A stretch of 64,000 nt of DNA from Leucosporidium creatinivorum (taxonomy: Eukaryota > Basidiomycota > Microbotryomycetes > Leucosporidiales > Leucosporidiaceae). The notes beneath the pieces are model-generated. The model made no database searches, had not been told where the DNA came from, and was given only the letters and a program-made list of their open reading frames with translations. Both the position numbers and the translations under genes were made by a program. Shown piece by piece: positions 31,797 to 43,154 of this stretch. The stretch's first letter is position 1, and every line of letters begins with the position of its first letter. The stretch covers positions 1-64,000 of the forward strand of contig BCKL01000007.1 of assembly GCA_001600635.1 (NCBI GenBank), given 5' to 3'.

Positions 31797-34459
31797 TTAA
31801 TCGCTCTCCTCGTCCTCCGAGCTGCTCTCGTCGTCGTCCGAGTCCTCGATGAACTGAGCGCTCTTGTACGACTTCTCCCGTCCTTTCACTTCATCTCCCC
31901 ACTCCTCGGGCTTGCGCGCCTTGGACGACGAGCCTCGGACGGGATGGCACTTTAGCAAATGGGCGACGACCTCTGCGAGCGGGTGAGGGAGAAGGAGAGG
32001 GATCAGCTTTCGTCCTCGGAACAAAGCAAAGAGAGAAGAGAGAAGCCTCACCAGCATGGGTACTCTCCTCGCTATCCTCAATGCCGAGCTCCTTCTCCGT
32101 GTTCATCCTCAACCTTCTCCAGCGGTCGCGAAGGTTCTTGGACCCGTGGCGCTGCATGACGGCGTCTCCAACGTCCTCCCAGTCGATCTCGCTGACATCC
32201 TTGACCTTGAGAGCGGCGACACTGGCGACGAGTGAACAGGGAGCGAGTCAGCGAGCCGTTCGCCGAGAGGGAGCCGAGCGAGAGAACCTACACGTGAATG
32301 AGAGTCGAGCGATCCGCCCTACTCCAGCGACGAATGGATTTGGGCTTCTTGTCATCCGCTTCCGATCCAGAATGACCGAGGATGGCCTCGGCGGGAGCGA
32401 GCGAATCGCGCCTGCGACGAGAGCGAAAGGGTCAGCTCCGGCGGCTCGAGGAAGGGCTGAAAGACGAAAGCTCACCATTTGATCCTGCACTGCGTCGCGG
32501 TCCTCCCATCCATCAACTTCTCCATCACCTTCCAATTGTTCCCATGCACCTTGACCAATCCCCTCAACTTCTCCTTCTCGGCCAGCTCCCACTTGCCCTT
32601 CTTCCTCTTGCCCGCCACCGCCGGCTTCACATGCTTCGTAAAGCGATCCCTGCAATCCGTGGGGTTCCTTCCCACATCCGCACTGATCTTCGTCCACGCC
32701 GTCCCATGCTCCTTCACCGCCGTCTCGAGCGCCGTATCCTCCGAAGGCGTCCAAGGTCCGCCCTTGACATGCGGATCATGCCCCCTCTTGACGTGGTTGT
32801 AGACGGCGAGAACGGGGCGACCGCCTCCCACGGCCATGGCTACGGTGGGCCAGAGGTCGTTGCCGACTTGGTCGTCGTCGACCTTGGTGTGGCCCTTGCG
32901 GTCGCGAAGGATGCACTCCTTGAGCTCGGCGTGCGTGAGATGGTGGGTCTGGCGGTAGTCCTCGAGCGTGTCGTCGATGATCTTGTCCTCGGCGAGGGTG
33001 AACTTGCCTTGACGGTACTTGAAGTCTGGCGAGGTTAGCGAAAGTCAGCTTCTGAACTCGGGAGTTGTTGCAGGCTGAAGAAACAGGTAGGCGGAAACTC
33101 ACTGTGCTCGGTGGCAATTTCCTTGATCTTCTTGAGCGGCATCCAACGGCTACTGATGGCCATCGCGACGTCGTCCCTGCAGAGCTTCTTGAACGCCTCG
33201 TTGTCGATCTCGTCGTCCTCGGTCGCCTTGCCCTTGCCCTTGGACTTGAACACACTCTTCTCCTTGCCTTTGCCCTTGTCCTTGCTCTTGTTCTTGTCGG
33301 CGGCGGTACCCTTGCTCGTCGAGGCCTTGGGGGCGAGGTCGGCCTCCTTGCTAGCGGCGAGGAAGGCGGGCTTGCGAGGTGGGCCCTGAGCAGCGGCGAA
33401 GATGGCGTCGACATCCTCCTCGACGAACGACGTCCTTCGGGCGGGCTGAGCGAGCTTCGAGGTGGAAGCTTTGGGCGTCTGAGGCTCGACCGACTCGGCG
33501 GCCTTGCGAGCTGCAGCCTCGGCCTTGAGACGCCTACGCTCCTTGCGCGCTTTCTTCTCGGCCTTGCGAGCTTTACGAGCGGCAGGCGACTCGGCGGCTG
33601 GAGCGGGCGAAGAGGGTTGAGCGTCGGCGGTGGGAAGGGGTTCGGCGGCGGGGGTCTGCGACGGGCGAGATGTTATCTGCCAGGCAATCAGAGCACGCGG
33701 AAGTGAGCATAGCTACTCACCTTCTCTGCAGCATGCTTCTTGGCCTTCTTCGACTTCTTAGGCGAAGGCTCTTCGGCGTCGGTCGTCGCAGCAGCTGCGC
33801 CGGCCTCGACTTCGACAGCAGTAGCATCAGAGCGTCGCTTCTCACACTTCCTCTTCTTGCGTTCCTCGACCGTCTCGGTGGTAGTGGTGGCCGGGACTGC
33901 CATGAGCTCGTTCTGGCGAGGGGAACGAGCGAGAGAAGTCAGCTTAGAGCACTCAGCGGGCTACAAGAGAGCAGACGTACCTGCTCAGCATGCTTCTGCT
34001 GCTTCTTCCTCTTCTTAGGGCTCGATTCGGCTACAGCGGGCTCCTCGACCGGCGCGGCGGCGACCTGAGCAGCGACGGCTGTCTTCTTGCGCTTCTGAGA
34101 GGGAGCAGCGGGCGTTTGAGATGGTACAAGGAGGTTTTGGATGTCGGCGTCGACCTATGGAGCAGCACACAGAGCGTCGAGTCAGCTAGAGCGCTCGCTG
34201 AACTCGACAAACAACAGCCGGGGGGTGCGAGCGTGCCCGTATGTAGCTTGGTAAGAGATAAACGTACATCAGCGCGCTTCCTCTTCTTCTTCTTCTGCTT
34301 CTGCTCGATCGGCTCCCCGCCCTCCTCCTCCTGCCGTTGCGCCTCTGCTAGTCGAGCTGCTTTACGCTCCTTCTTGCGAGCCTTCTTGGCCAGTCGCTCG
34401 GCCTTGGATAGCATGGGAGAGCCTGATGATGCTTTGTGCGAGGTGTCCGACTTGACCAT
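31797..34459 (-). CDS. Reb1/TTF-I-like Myb DNA-binding protein
   Basis: A nuclear protein with a long Lys/Ala/Glu-rich basic N-terminus (start 34459, MVKSDTSHKASSGSPMLSK; several KKSKK and KKRKK clusters as nuclear localisation signals). A Myb/SANT array follows: KGGPWTPSEDTALETAVKEH with TDCRDRF, then KGKWELAEKEKLRGLVKVHG with NNWKVM and TQCRIKW, then SIRRWSRADRSTLIHV and a third unit (WEDVGDAVMQRHG; NLRDRWRRLR). An acidic Ser-rich tail (DSDDDESSSEDEESD) closes the protein at 31797. This order is that of the RNA polymerase I termination / fork-barrier factors Reb1 (yeast) and TTF-I (animals), which bind rDNA terminators. An upstream in-frame ATG at 34606 would lengthen the N-terminus; the later one was preferred because the extra stretch is not conserved-looking. 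Confidence 0.75.
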
Positions 34460-34933
34460 GTCGACGAGGTGAGATGAGCAAGAGTTGTCAAGAGGAGATG
34501 GGCGAGAGGCTGGCAGCTCAGCGCGCGCTTTGTTCGGGGCAAAGAAGGCTGGAGAGTTTCGAAAGCGGCTGAGAGCAAGCAAAGGATGTGAGTATACATT
34601 CATCACGGTATAGAGATCAGCTTACAAAGCTACCGCGATGTCTCTGACTCGCGCTAGCCGGCCGGGCTCGGCGTTGAGAGGGCCGGGTGAAAGCTCGCCG
34701 AGAGCGAAAGGGAGGCTCTGTGTCACATACAGTTGACCTGGCTTCGTCACAGCCTTTCGAATCCGTACTCGCTAAGGTATGCGAAAGACCAGGACTCATC
34801 CCAAAGAGCTGCAACAGCGCCCTTCTCGTTCGCCGAGCTTCAGAGCGGCATGCGAGCTGCTCTGCAATGAGAGATGCGCTCCGGGTGTCCAAAGGGTGAC
34901 AGCAGAGCAAAGTATAAACCCTCTTAATTCTAT
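34460..34933. other. Intergenic, no gene seen
   Basis: Promoter side of the Reb1-like gene and 3' side of the flavin reductase gene. No domain or RNA was recognised. Confidence 0.4.
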
Positions 34934-36084
34934 CTAAGCTCCATCCGCCTCTACTTCTCCTCCACCAATGCCTTCTCCTCGGCAGTCAAGGCCGAGTAGA
35001 ATGGCCGGGGCAGCTCGTAGCCTGAAGTGACACGACCGAAGGTGATGCCTCCCATCCGCACGACGTTCTTCAGCACCTTCTGGTCGCAGGTGGTCATCTC
35101 GGCGTCCATGGCATCCTCGCGGATCTGCGGAAGAAGCGAAGGCGTGAGCTCGGCGATTGGGAAAGCGACCCCGGCTGGCGGCCATCAGAGGCGTGACAGA
35201 AGAGCATGAGAGGCTCACATGGAACATGACACCCTCAAGCACAGCGTAACCTCCAGTCTGCTGTCCCTCCGTATTGTTGAGCAGCTTGTACTCCATCAAT
35301 TTGCACTCGACGGCGAACAACGACTCGCCGACCCTTGGGGGCTTCACGACAGCCGAGTCGGTCTTGGTGAGGCCAGTGAGGGCCCACTCGCTAACCTCGG
35401 CGGGAGCGTCGATGCATGACATGTTGGCCGCCTCGACAAAGTCCTCCGAGATCATGTTGATGACCACCTCGCCCGTCTCGATAATGTTGCGGAAGCTGGA
35501 GAGATCAGGTCAGCTTTGGGATGATACAAGCGGTCTGCTCGTGAACAGATAACCGACTCACGTGTCCTTGATCTTGGGGGAGAAGCCGATAATCATCGTG
35601 GGAGGGTCGTGGTTGACGAAGGTGGTGTAGGAGAAGGGCGAGAGGTTGCTCTTGCCATCCTTGCTGATGGTAGAAGCGAAAGCGACAGGCCGGGGACCGT
35701 AGCCGCTGATCTGTAGAGCTGAAAGCCATCAGCTCGGCGCTCGGCGCTGCCCATTTTCGAGTCGAAGACCCACCATCAACGAGTAGTTGTCAATGGGATC
35801 CCTCTTCCTATCGTTAGGATCAAGTTGGACCATCTTGGCGGACTTGGGTGCAGGCGTTGAGGCTCCTCCTCCTACTTTCCACTCGGGGTTGCTGCAAAAC
35901 GAACGAAAGCACCGTCAGCAGAAGCCATACGGAGAGGTGACTAGCTTCGTACTCACGGAGTCTTAGTGTAGTGCCACTCCAAGCTCGGATCAAAGTCAGG
36001 ACGCTCAGCCTCAACGTCCTTGAAGGGGCGGAAGGAAGGCATGGGTCGCCTGTAGCGAGGTTCCTGAGCAGTAGGGACGGTCAT
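34934..36084 (-). CDS. Flavin reductase-like FMN-binding protein
   Basis: A protein with the flavin-reductase-like split beta-barrel (flavoredoxin/DIM6 type), probably binding FMN. Exon 1 starts at 36084 (MTVPTAQEPRYRRPMPSFRP) and includes SLEWHYTKTPNPEWK. The core exon shows GPRPVAFASTISKDGKSNLS, the FSYTTFVNHDPPTMIIGFSP stretch typical of the FMN-binding barrel, and KDTFRNIIETGEVVINMISE. The next part has EWALTGLTKTDSAVVKPPRV, and the C-terminus is MGGITFGRVTSGYELPRPFY to a TAG at 34936-34934. About 320 residues over five exons. The fungal members are uncharacterised. It may serve as an oxidoreductase component or flavin carrier; that is inference. Confidence 0.8.
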
Positions 36085-36474
36085 GATATGCTGTGGTGGT
36101 ATGAAACGAGACGAGGAAGCGGTAGGAAGCCAAGGAGGGAGAGCAGCGGAAGAAGAAAGTGCGCCGGCTGGAGGAACTCCGACTTCCTAGTGGGGCCCAG
36201 AAAGCCGGGCGAGGTGGGGAGGAGAGGGGTGTAGTGAAGTAGACTGTGCACTCGAAGGCAAGACAAGCAAGTCGAGTAACGAAGCGAAGGAAGCAAGAGA
36301 GTGAAAGTGCTCCCGTTGACTCCTCTCTCTTCCCTTTCGCCGAGCTCCGAGCTACTTCGCCTTGCGAGCGTTAGAGCTTAGGTGAAGACGGGGCAAAGAC
36401 AAATAGACACGTTATCAACAAAGATTATAGAACTACACAGCGAGAGCCATTAAGTAGAGGAGCCAGGCCGCGAC
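36085..36474. other. Intergenic, no gene seen
   Basis: Promoter of the flavin reductase gene and 3' end of the IQM-like gene. Contains GA-rich tracts only. Confidence 0.4.
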
Positions 36475-39332
36475 TCAATCCAGGTGGAAGCCACGCTCGA
36501 ACGCCCTCTGAATGAGAGCGACACCACGATCATCCCTCTCCTTCTCCGTCATCTCCTCGACACTCTTGCCATCCCCGGGCAGCGGCTTATCCAAGCTGCT
36601 GTTGCTCTTCCTTCCCGACTTCTCGACCTCCTCCTTCTCGGCCTGGTCGTTGTCTCCCGCCGTCGGCTGGTAAGCGTCGGCGTGCTCCTCGTGCTTCTCC
36701 TTGACCATCTTCTTGTCCTTCTCGTCCTTCTCGAGCTTCTCCTCCTCGGGCGACTTGGTCTCGCCTTTGCTGAAGACGCCCTTGACCTTGTCGATGAAGG
36801 CCTTACGCTTCTTCTGAGCTGCACCGTACTTCTCGATGCCGCGGATGGTGAGGACCTGTTCGGTGGGAAGGGCGTTAGTGCTGTAGCTCGGGCAAGTAAC
36901 TCATGGGAGCCAGGCGGAGCAAGCCGAGTTTAGCTGCGCCGAGCCGAAGCGTGTACGACGAGACTCACCGACTTGGAGATGGAGACGCTGTGAGATGAGT
37001 GGAAGAGATCAGCATGCGGGCTCTAGACGCCTCGCTCGGCAACGTCACTCACGAGCCCATGTCGACCTTGCGCTCCTCCAGCGACCTAACGAAGGCCTTG
37101 AAGTGCATCGTTCCAGCGCGGTAGTGACCCGAGAGCGGCGAGAGCGAGGTAAGCTTGCCCTTGTCCACCTGCATATCCGAGTTGAGAAAGTCAGCGAAGG
37201 AGCAAGGTAAGACCAGGCGAGGAAGCTCACCTTGATGAGGCCAGCGGCAGTGACTCGAGCGCCGTAGAGGAAGGACGAGTGCTGGAAGCCTCCCGTCTTC
37301 TTGATGCCGACGTAGAGGTTGCCCTTTTCGATCGAGGAGAGGGTAAGCGAGCGTCGAGAAGCCAGCCCGAGACGACCGAGCTCACGTTCATGTCGCAGAC
37401 GAAGAGCCATCTGTATAGCCCAGAATGAGAAATGTAAGTCGTCGGGAGGAATGCTCTACAATGGTAGAGAGGTCAACTTGCGTGTTGTTGTTGATGGTAT
37501 TGCGCAGAGCGCGATCCATCACAACGCGAGGCGAGGCATAGTACCTCATGCGAGCCTTGAACTGCGAAACGCCCTTGCCGTCGCCTTTGGTGCCGCCCTG
37601 CGAGCAAGGAAGGGACAGAAATGGATCGGAGAAGGTGTTGCGGTGGAGTGGTAGAGGGCAGTGAGGGGGAGGGGAGACGAGGAGATGAGAAGAGATCAGC
37701 CAAGCTCCGTTATCGTCGCCGACGTGGGAAGACTGACCTTCTCCTTGTACTCGCCTACACCACCCCTCATCGCATCTTCATCACTTGAACTCTCACTTGA
37801 CGACGACGAGGTGATGTCTCCTCCCGCATCCCGGACCTTCTTCCTCTTCTCCTTCTCCTTGGCTTCCCTCTCCTGCACTTCCTCCTCCGTGCACTCGACG
37901 ATGCCCTCGTTTGGTCCAGCGTCGCGATGGTATTTCGTCGTGTCGACCGCCTTGCCGTTCTTTGCCCAGACGAGGAGACCCTTGTCGTCGACCTTGACGC
38001 GGTAGTTCTGACGCTGCTCGGCGTTGAGGTAGGAGATCTGCTCCTTCTCGAGGCGGGAGCGAGGGCACTGCTCGAGGTCGAGATGCTTGCCGTCGCCTTC
38101 GTCGAGCCACTGTAGAGGAGTAGCAAAGGTCGGCAAGGCTCGGCGAGGCGTCGGCGTTTGGGTCGGCTATGAAAGCTCGAGAGAAGCATGTGCACCTACT
38201 TGGAAGAAGTTTTGGTCGGTGTCGGACTCGTTCCACGCCTTGTGGTACCACTGTGCGATGCCAAGAGCGCGTCAGAGGCGAGCTCGGTTGGGCGAAGGCT
38301 CGGCGCCTCACCTTGAGGTTGGTTCCGTAGCGATGCTTGTCGTCGACAATCTCGAGCCAGTATCTGCGAGATAGTAGGACCGTTAGTTGAGATCTCGAGC
38401 CGCCTTCGCTAGGCGAATCGAGCTCACTGGTGCTCCATCTGCTTTGAGGCTTCTCGCTCCTCTTTGATCTGCTTGCGCTCCTTCTCGTTCTGTGGACGAC
38501 ATCGTAGAGTCAGTACAGCGATTCTACCGTGCGCGCAGTACCCCCTTGACGCCTTCCGTGGCCGACTGAGGCTCAAGAAAGCGGCTCGGCGAAGTCGACT
38601 CACCCTGCCAAACTTGTCCATCTCCTCCTCCTCGGTCAGCTCGGGACCCTTGTTGCTCTTGCCCTCGCTAATCTTCTGCGTGTAGATCTCGCCTCGTTTC
38701 CACCTCGAAGCTGTGATGTGAAAAGTGAGGGGAAGTCAGCTGACTGCGCTCGGCATTCGCCCTTGCCCCGTAGACGTCGGGAAGTAACGACAGAGCAGGA
38801 CAAGGTGTAGAGCACGTGTGCGAGACTCACCCGAGTCGTTCACTCCAGCAGCTTGGTCCTTGCCCGCCGCCGAGAGCTTGCGAGCGCGCATCCCTTCGGT
38901 CCACCTGTCGCTCGACGTCAAGTTTCTGCCTTCTTTGCTCCTTCGCTGCTGGTAGGTCCTGTAAGAGAGCTACGAATCAGCGTCCCGTCAAGACCCTGCC
39001 CTAACCCCAGCTGAGCTGCCCCAGGGCCTCCCCCGCCGCTCGCTGTTGTTGAGCGAAAGATAGCAGCCTGCTCACGAGTACTGGCCCTGCAGGAGACGGG
39101 CAGCGCCATCTTCGCGCTCCTCTTGAGTCATAGCAGCGTTGTCCGTCTTGCCCGCCTCGCCATCCTCTTCTCGTCGCTTCTGCTCAACTCGCTTCTCTAC
39201 TTCGAGAGCGGCGCGGCGATCCTCTTCGATACTGGACGACCTGTAGTCGTAGACATCCTTCCTGGGTGTATGTGCAGCTTGTTCAGCGCTGGCTGGCGCT
39301 GCTGCTGGGTCGTTGTTGGACATGACGGGCAC
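36475..39332 (-). CDS. IQM-like IQ-motif calmodulin-binding protein
   Basis: A fungal relative of the plant IQM calmodulin-binding family. Start at 39332 (MPVMSNNDPAAAPASAEQAA). An IQ-like helix spans a splice junction (AARLLQGQYS then YQQRRSKEGRNL). The family core follows in order: YWLEIVDDKHRYGTNLK, WYHKAWNESDTDQNFFQ, WLDEGDGKHLDLEQCPRSRL, EQISYLNAEQRQNYRVKVDD, an acidic Ser-rich insert, YYASPRVVMDRALRNTINNN, NLYVGIKKTGGFQHSSFLYG, ARVTAAGLIKV, SLSPLSGHYRAGTMHFKAFV and RSLEERKVDMGS. The C-terminal third is charged (EKHEEHADAYQPTAGDNDQA) and ends at 36475. The FQHSSFL and SGHYR motifs are the strongest family marks. At least a dozen exons. Function in fungi is unknown; calmodulin binding is predicted from the IQ helix. 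Confidence 0.8.
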
Positions 39333-39609
39333 GAGGAGTGAAAGGACGGAAGAAGAGCCAGCAGGCGAGCGCCTAAGTTTAGCTGGCAGTCAGGTTGAGG
39401 TGACGACAGTCGCAGTGCAGAGCAGAAAGTCTCGAGAAGGTGTGCAAAAGCTGAGAGCTGGCGCCCCGCCGGTCCTGTAGGCGACCAACAGCTCGAGTTC
39501 GGTCTTTCCGCGCTCGCCCCCCCTTTCTCGGCTCAGTCCACGAAAAAGGACCGCTCCCCCTCGCGCTCAGACCGACATTCAACGCAAAAACAGCATCTGT
39601 ATGACAACC

Positions 39610-42600
39610 TCAAGCCTTGGACAAGGCGCTCAAACTCTTCAAAAAGTCCCCTGGCGGCACAATCTCGGTCGCTCCATAAGTGATCCTCCGACTGCTCGTC
39701 GTCGCCTGCGCTCCCGTCGAGCCCGCCGCCGGCTGTCCCCTCTGCGCATACTCGCCGAGGTTGGTGAACTCGACGTAGCTTCCTCCTCCCACGACAAAGA
39801 CGATGGCCTCGGCGAACTGCTGCCTCTGGCGACCAGCGGGGGCGGGACGAGCGTTTCGGCCAGCTCGGGGGTCGAAGAGAAGGTAATCGTCCGTGTCTTG
39901 CAGGGCTTGGGTCGAGGCGGAGGAAGGGTCCATCAGAGCCTCGACGAGACGCGTGACGGGGAAGTCCTTGCGAGCGGGGAGGAAGTTTTTGACGCCCGAG
40001 ATGAGGTTGTCGAGTCCCACGCCGCCGATGCCTCCGTCGCGGATGCGCTCGCCGAGCTGGTCAAGTGCAAAGATGATGGAAGAGTAGAGGGGGGGGGGGG
40101 GAATGAGATCGAGAAGAGAGATGGCGCAGGGGTTGGGCGGCGTGCGGGAGAGAGAGCGTGGGCCGGGGAGGAAGACGAGGAAAGAGAGCGACGTGAGGAA
40201 GGTCAGCAGGGCACTGCATCGACGATGAGGGAAGCAATAGAGGCTCACCCTGTTCGACAGCGAACTGAAACCCCTCATCAGGTCACCTCCAGCCGTTCCG
40301 CCGATGGCAGGTCCAGCAGGTGCAGCGCCGAGGTTCGACATGCGCATTACGTCCCTCAACCTGTCGGTGATAGAGTTCGGTCAGCATGAGGCTCGACGCA
40401 ATGGAACAGGATAACATCTAAGGCCCCGCCTGTACCCGCAGATGAGACCTTTCGATGTCGCTGCGAGACGCCGCCGAGCGAGCGACCTCGAGCCGAACTC
40501 ACTTCTTAGCAAACTCCCAAGCGCCCATATCCACTCCAGTCTCCCTCAGCGCGCGCTCATACTCGGCCAAATCGTCCTTGGGAATGGCGTTGTCGGTGGC
40601 GGAGAAGTAGAAGCATAGCAGCAGGCGCAGCTTATCCTCGGGGTTCTCCTTCGTTGGGTCGCGCAAAGCTTCGAGGATGAGGGCTTTGGTCTGTGGGAGG
40701 GAAGTAGCGAGGTCAGCATGCGCTGTAACAGGCGCCGTGAGACGCCTCGAGTGCAGCCTGATTTTCGATCTGCCCCGAGCCACTCGGCCTCGCTTATCGT
40801 CTGCCGGCCTCTACTCACCTGCTTCGTGATGCTCTCCTCCATCTGGAACAGCGTATCCAAGCCTCGACTCTTGATGCCCTGCAGCAGCGCCGTGGCGATG
40901 TTCATGTGCGTGTCGAGGGTGTGTTTCCGAGCGGTGAGCTCGGGGAGGGCGGTGATGGCGGCCTTGAGCGAGGCGGCGTTGGAGGAGAGGTCCCTGACAG
41001 GGTGGGAGCGAGTAGCGGAAGACGAGAGAGGCGTGAGCGGGAGCGAGGGAGCGACGGGAATGACGGAGGAAGAGGAGATGGGGAAGGAGGCGAGCGAGAG
41101 GACGGGTCAGCTCCGCCTCTCGCGACTGGGGGCTAGCAATCAGCAACTCACATCTGCGACAAATCACTGACATCCGCCACACCCGTCGTCCTCGTAATCT
41201 CACTCGTGTCGGCCTTATACTTGTTCAACTCGAGATCAATCTCCTCCGCCACGTTGGGGAAAGGGTTGGCGGCGTTCTTGGCCCAGAAGAAGTCCTTCGA
41301 GTCGAGGTCGTACATCTTCTTGGCCATGCGTCCGCCTTCGGGAGCCTCTACTGAGACGCGGTTGAGGCGCATGCCGAGAACGTCGTTGACGAGGGCTTGG
41401 TAGGTCCAGGAGTGGGAGATCATGGGTACGAGGTCGACGTTGCGGTCGAGGATGACGAGTACTGTTGGGTGGTGGAGACGAGATGAGTATCGCCCGAGCG
41501 GTATCGAACGACCTGCGCCGAGCGCCGAAAACAACTCACGTGGTCGGCCAAAAGCTCCCTCTCCTGCAGCTCCGCTCGATGCTGAAAAAGCGTTGTTTCC
41601 TCCCCTGCTACTTGCCACGTGATCCCTCAGCCGAGCATCGAGCTTGCGAGCGACCATCTCGGCGGCGTTGCCTCGAGGCGCACGGATGAGCGGCAGCTGG
41701 CCTGTTCAGGTGGCATCGGAGAGAAGCGGCGAGTCAGCAAATGTACTCGACGACACGGCGACTTGACCCACCCATAGTCACCAACACCGAGAAGAGACCC
41801 CTTGCAACTCGGTCGGTGACCTCCTCGATGTCGCTCTCGGAAGCTCGAGGGTCGTTGAGCTTCTCGTAGGTAGACTTGGAGGCGGAGGAATCGGCGATCG
41901 CGGGAGTGTTGGCGGCGGAGATGTTGGAGGAAGTGGGGGTGGAAAGGGAGGGGGCGAGCGAGAACATGGAGGGGGAAAGGACGAGGAAGTCGAGGTGCTG
42001 GTCGTATACCTGTGCGCGCGGAGTGATGATCAGCGAGTGCTCGATTCGGCGTAGCTACCTGGCGCTCAACAGCTCGCGGGCAGCGAAACTCACCTGCTCG
42101 ACGCCCTCGACCGTCCCATCCTTCGCGATCGTCTCGGCAAACTCCTCCAACAGCCCTCGGCTCAGCGCGCTGGTAAAGTTGACGTAGGTGGAAGCGTAGA
42201 GGCCCTTCTGCAGGTCGAGCGCGATGCGACGGATGTTGGATTGGGTGGGCGCGACGAAGTAGATGGCCGGGACGTCGGGCAGCGATGGTCGTTCGGCGTG
42301 CAGTTGCCTAGCGAGGGAGCGGGAGAAGTCAGCGATGTTCATTCAGCGCCGGGCTTTACAGCGTGAGCTCCACGGTAGCTGCGACAGAGCTGCACGCCGC
42401 CCGCCAACAACGCGTCGTCGTGGCAGCCCGTTAGCGCGCCTTTGTCGCGCTGGCTGGGCTGTGGCAGACCAGCCGGTTACTACCGTACCTCCGCATGGTC
42501 CCCTCGGCCCTGCTGCACCACATCTCGACCCTATCCGCCCGCTCCAACAGCGTCGAGACTCACATATGCAACGTCACTCCCTGCTCCCTCAGATCCTGTA

Positions 42601-42814
42601 CCCTAAGACTAGTAGCCATCACGTCCTGCGCCACCTTGTCCATGATGAGCACCTTCCATGTAGGGATAGTCACAGCGCCGGGTCCCGAGGCTCCAGCAGA
42701 CGAGGAAGGGCGGCCACCGCTCGAAGGCGCGCTGGCGGGCGGTGGGGCGTTGAGCGATAGTAGCTGGGTGAGGGCTGCTACCTGGTAGTCCCGCAGAGTT
42801 TTGGGAGCCGACAT
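39610..42814 (-). CDS. SLY1: Sec1/Munc18-family protein Sly1
   Basis: SM-family regulator of ER-Golgi SNARE assembly (partner of Sed5-type syntaxins). Start at 42814 ([20 protein letters not shown]). Key segments: [60 protein letters not shown], the SM signature [20 protein letters not shown] followed by [65 protein letters not shown], and the C-terminal [20 protein letters not shown] ending SLSALSKA at 39612-39610. About 700 residues over ten or more exons, normal for Sly1. Two Ala/Ser/Gly-rich inserts lie in domain 1 and before the SM signature. YKT6, encoding an R-SNARE of the same pathway, lies next door on the same strand. Confidence 0.9.
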
Positions 42815-43154
42815 GTTGACTGGTGGGAGACGAGGCGAGAAGCGACGATTAGTGGGAGAGGGAGAGCGCTGCGCTGCGTCTCGGGGCGCTTCAGATGGGC
42901 CATCAACCTGGTGGGCCGAGAGGTAGCAGATCGGTTGCAGGAGTTCTACACCAGCATTAGGACTAGCTTTGCTGGTCAGGACGAGCCGTTCTGCGCCATC
43001 CCGAGCTGGTCTATCTTGCGCCGGGCTCGCTGGGCTGGCCTCGCTGCTCGATCCTCTTGAGGAGTACAATTACGAGGGGGTAATAAGGTGAAAAGACGAG
43101 CCCGTAGGAGAAGAATGTATCAAATGCGAAGGGGAGCGGGCGGCCTCGGCCACT
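42815..43154. other. Intergenic between YKT6 and SLY1
   Basis: Same-strand spacer of 340 bases holding the 3' end of YKT6 and the promoter of SLY1. Nothing else was recognised. Confidence 0.4.

Noticed and set aside
34031-34606. N-terminal extension of the Reb1-like protein from the ATG at 34606
   Set aside because: The extra stretch has no features of a conserved N-terminus, while the ATG at 34459 opens directly into the basic domain. This is a preference, not proof.
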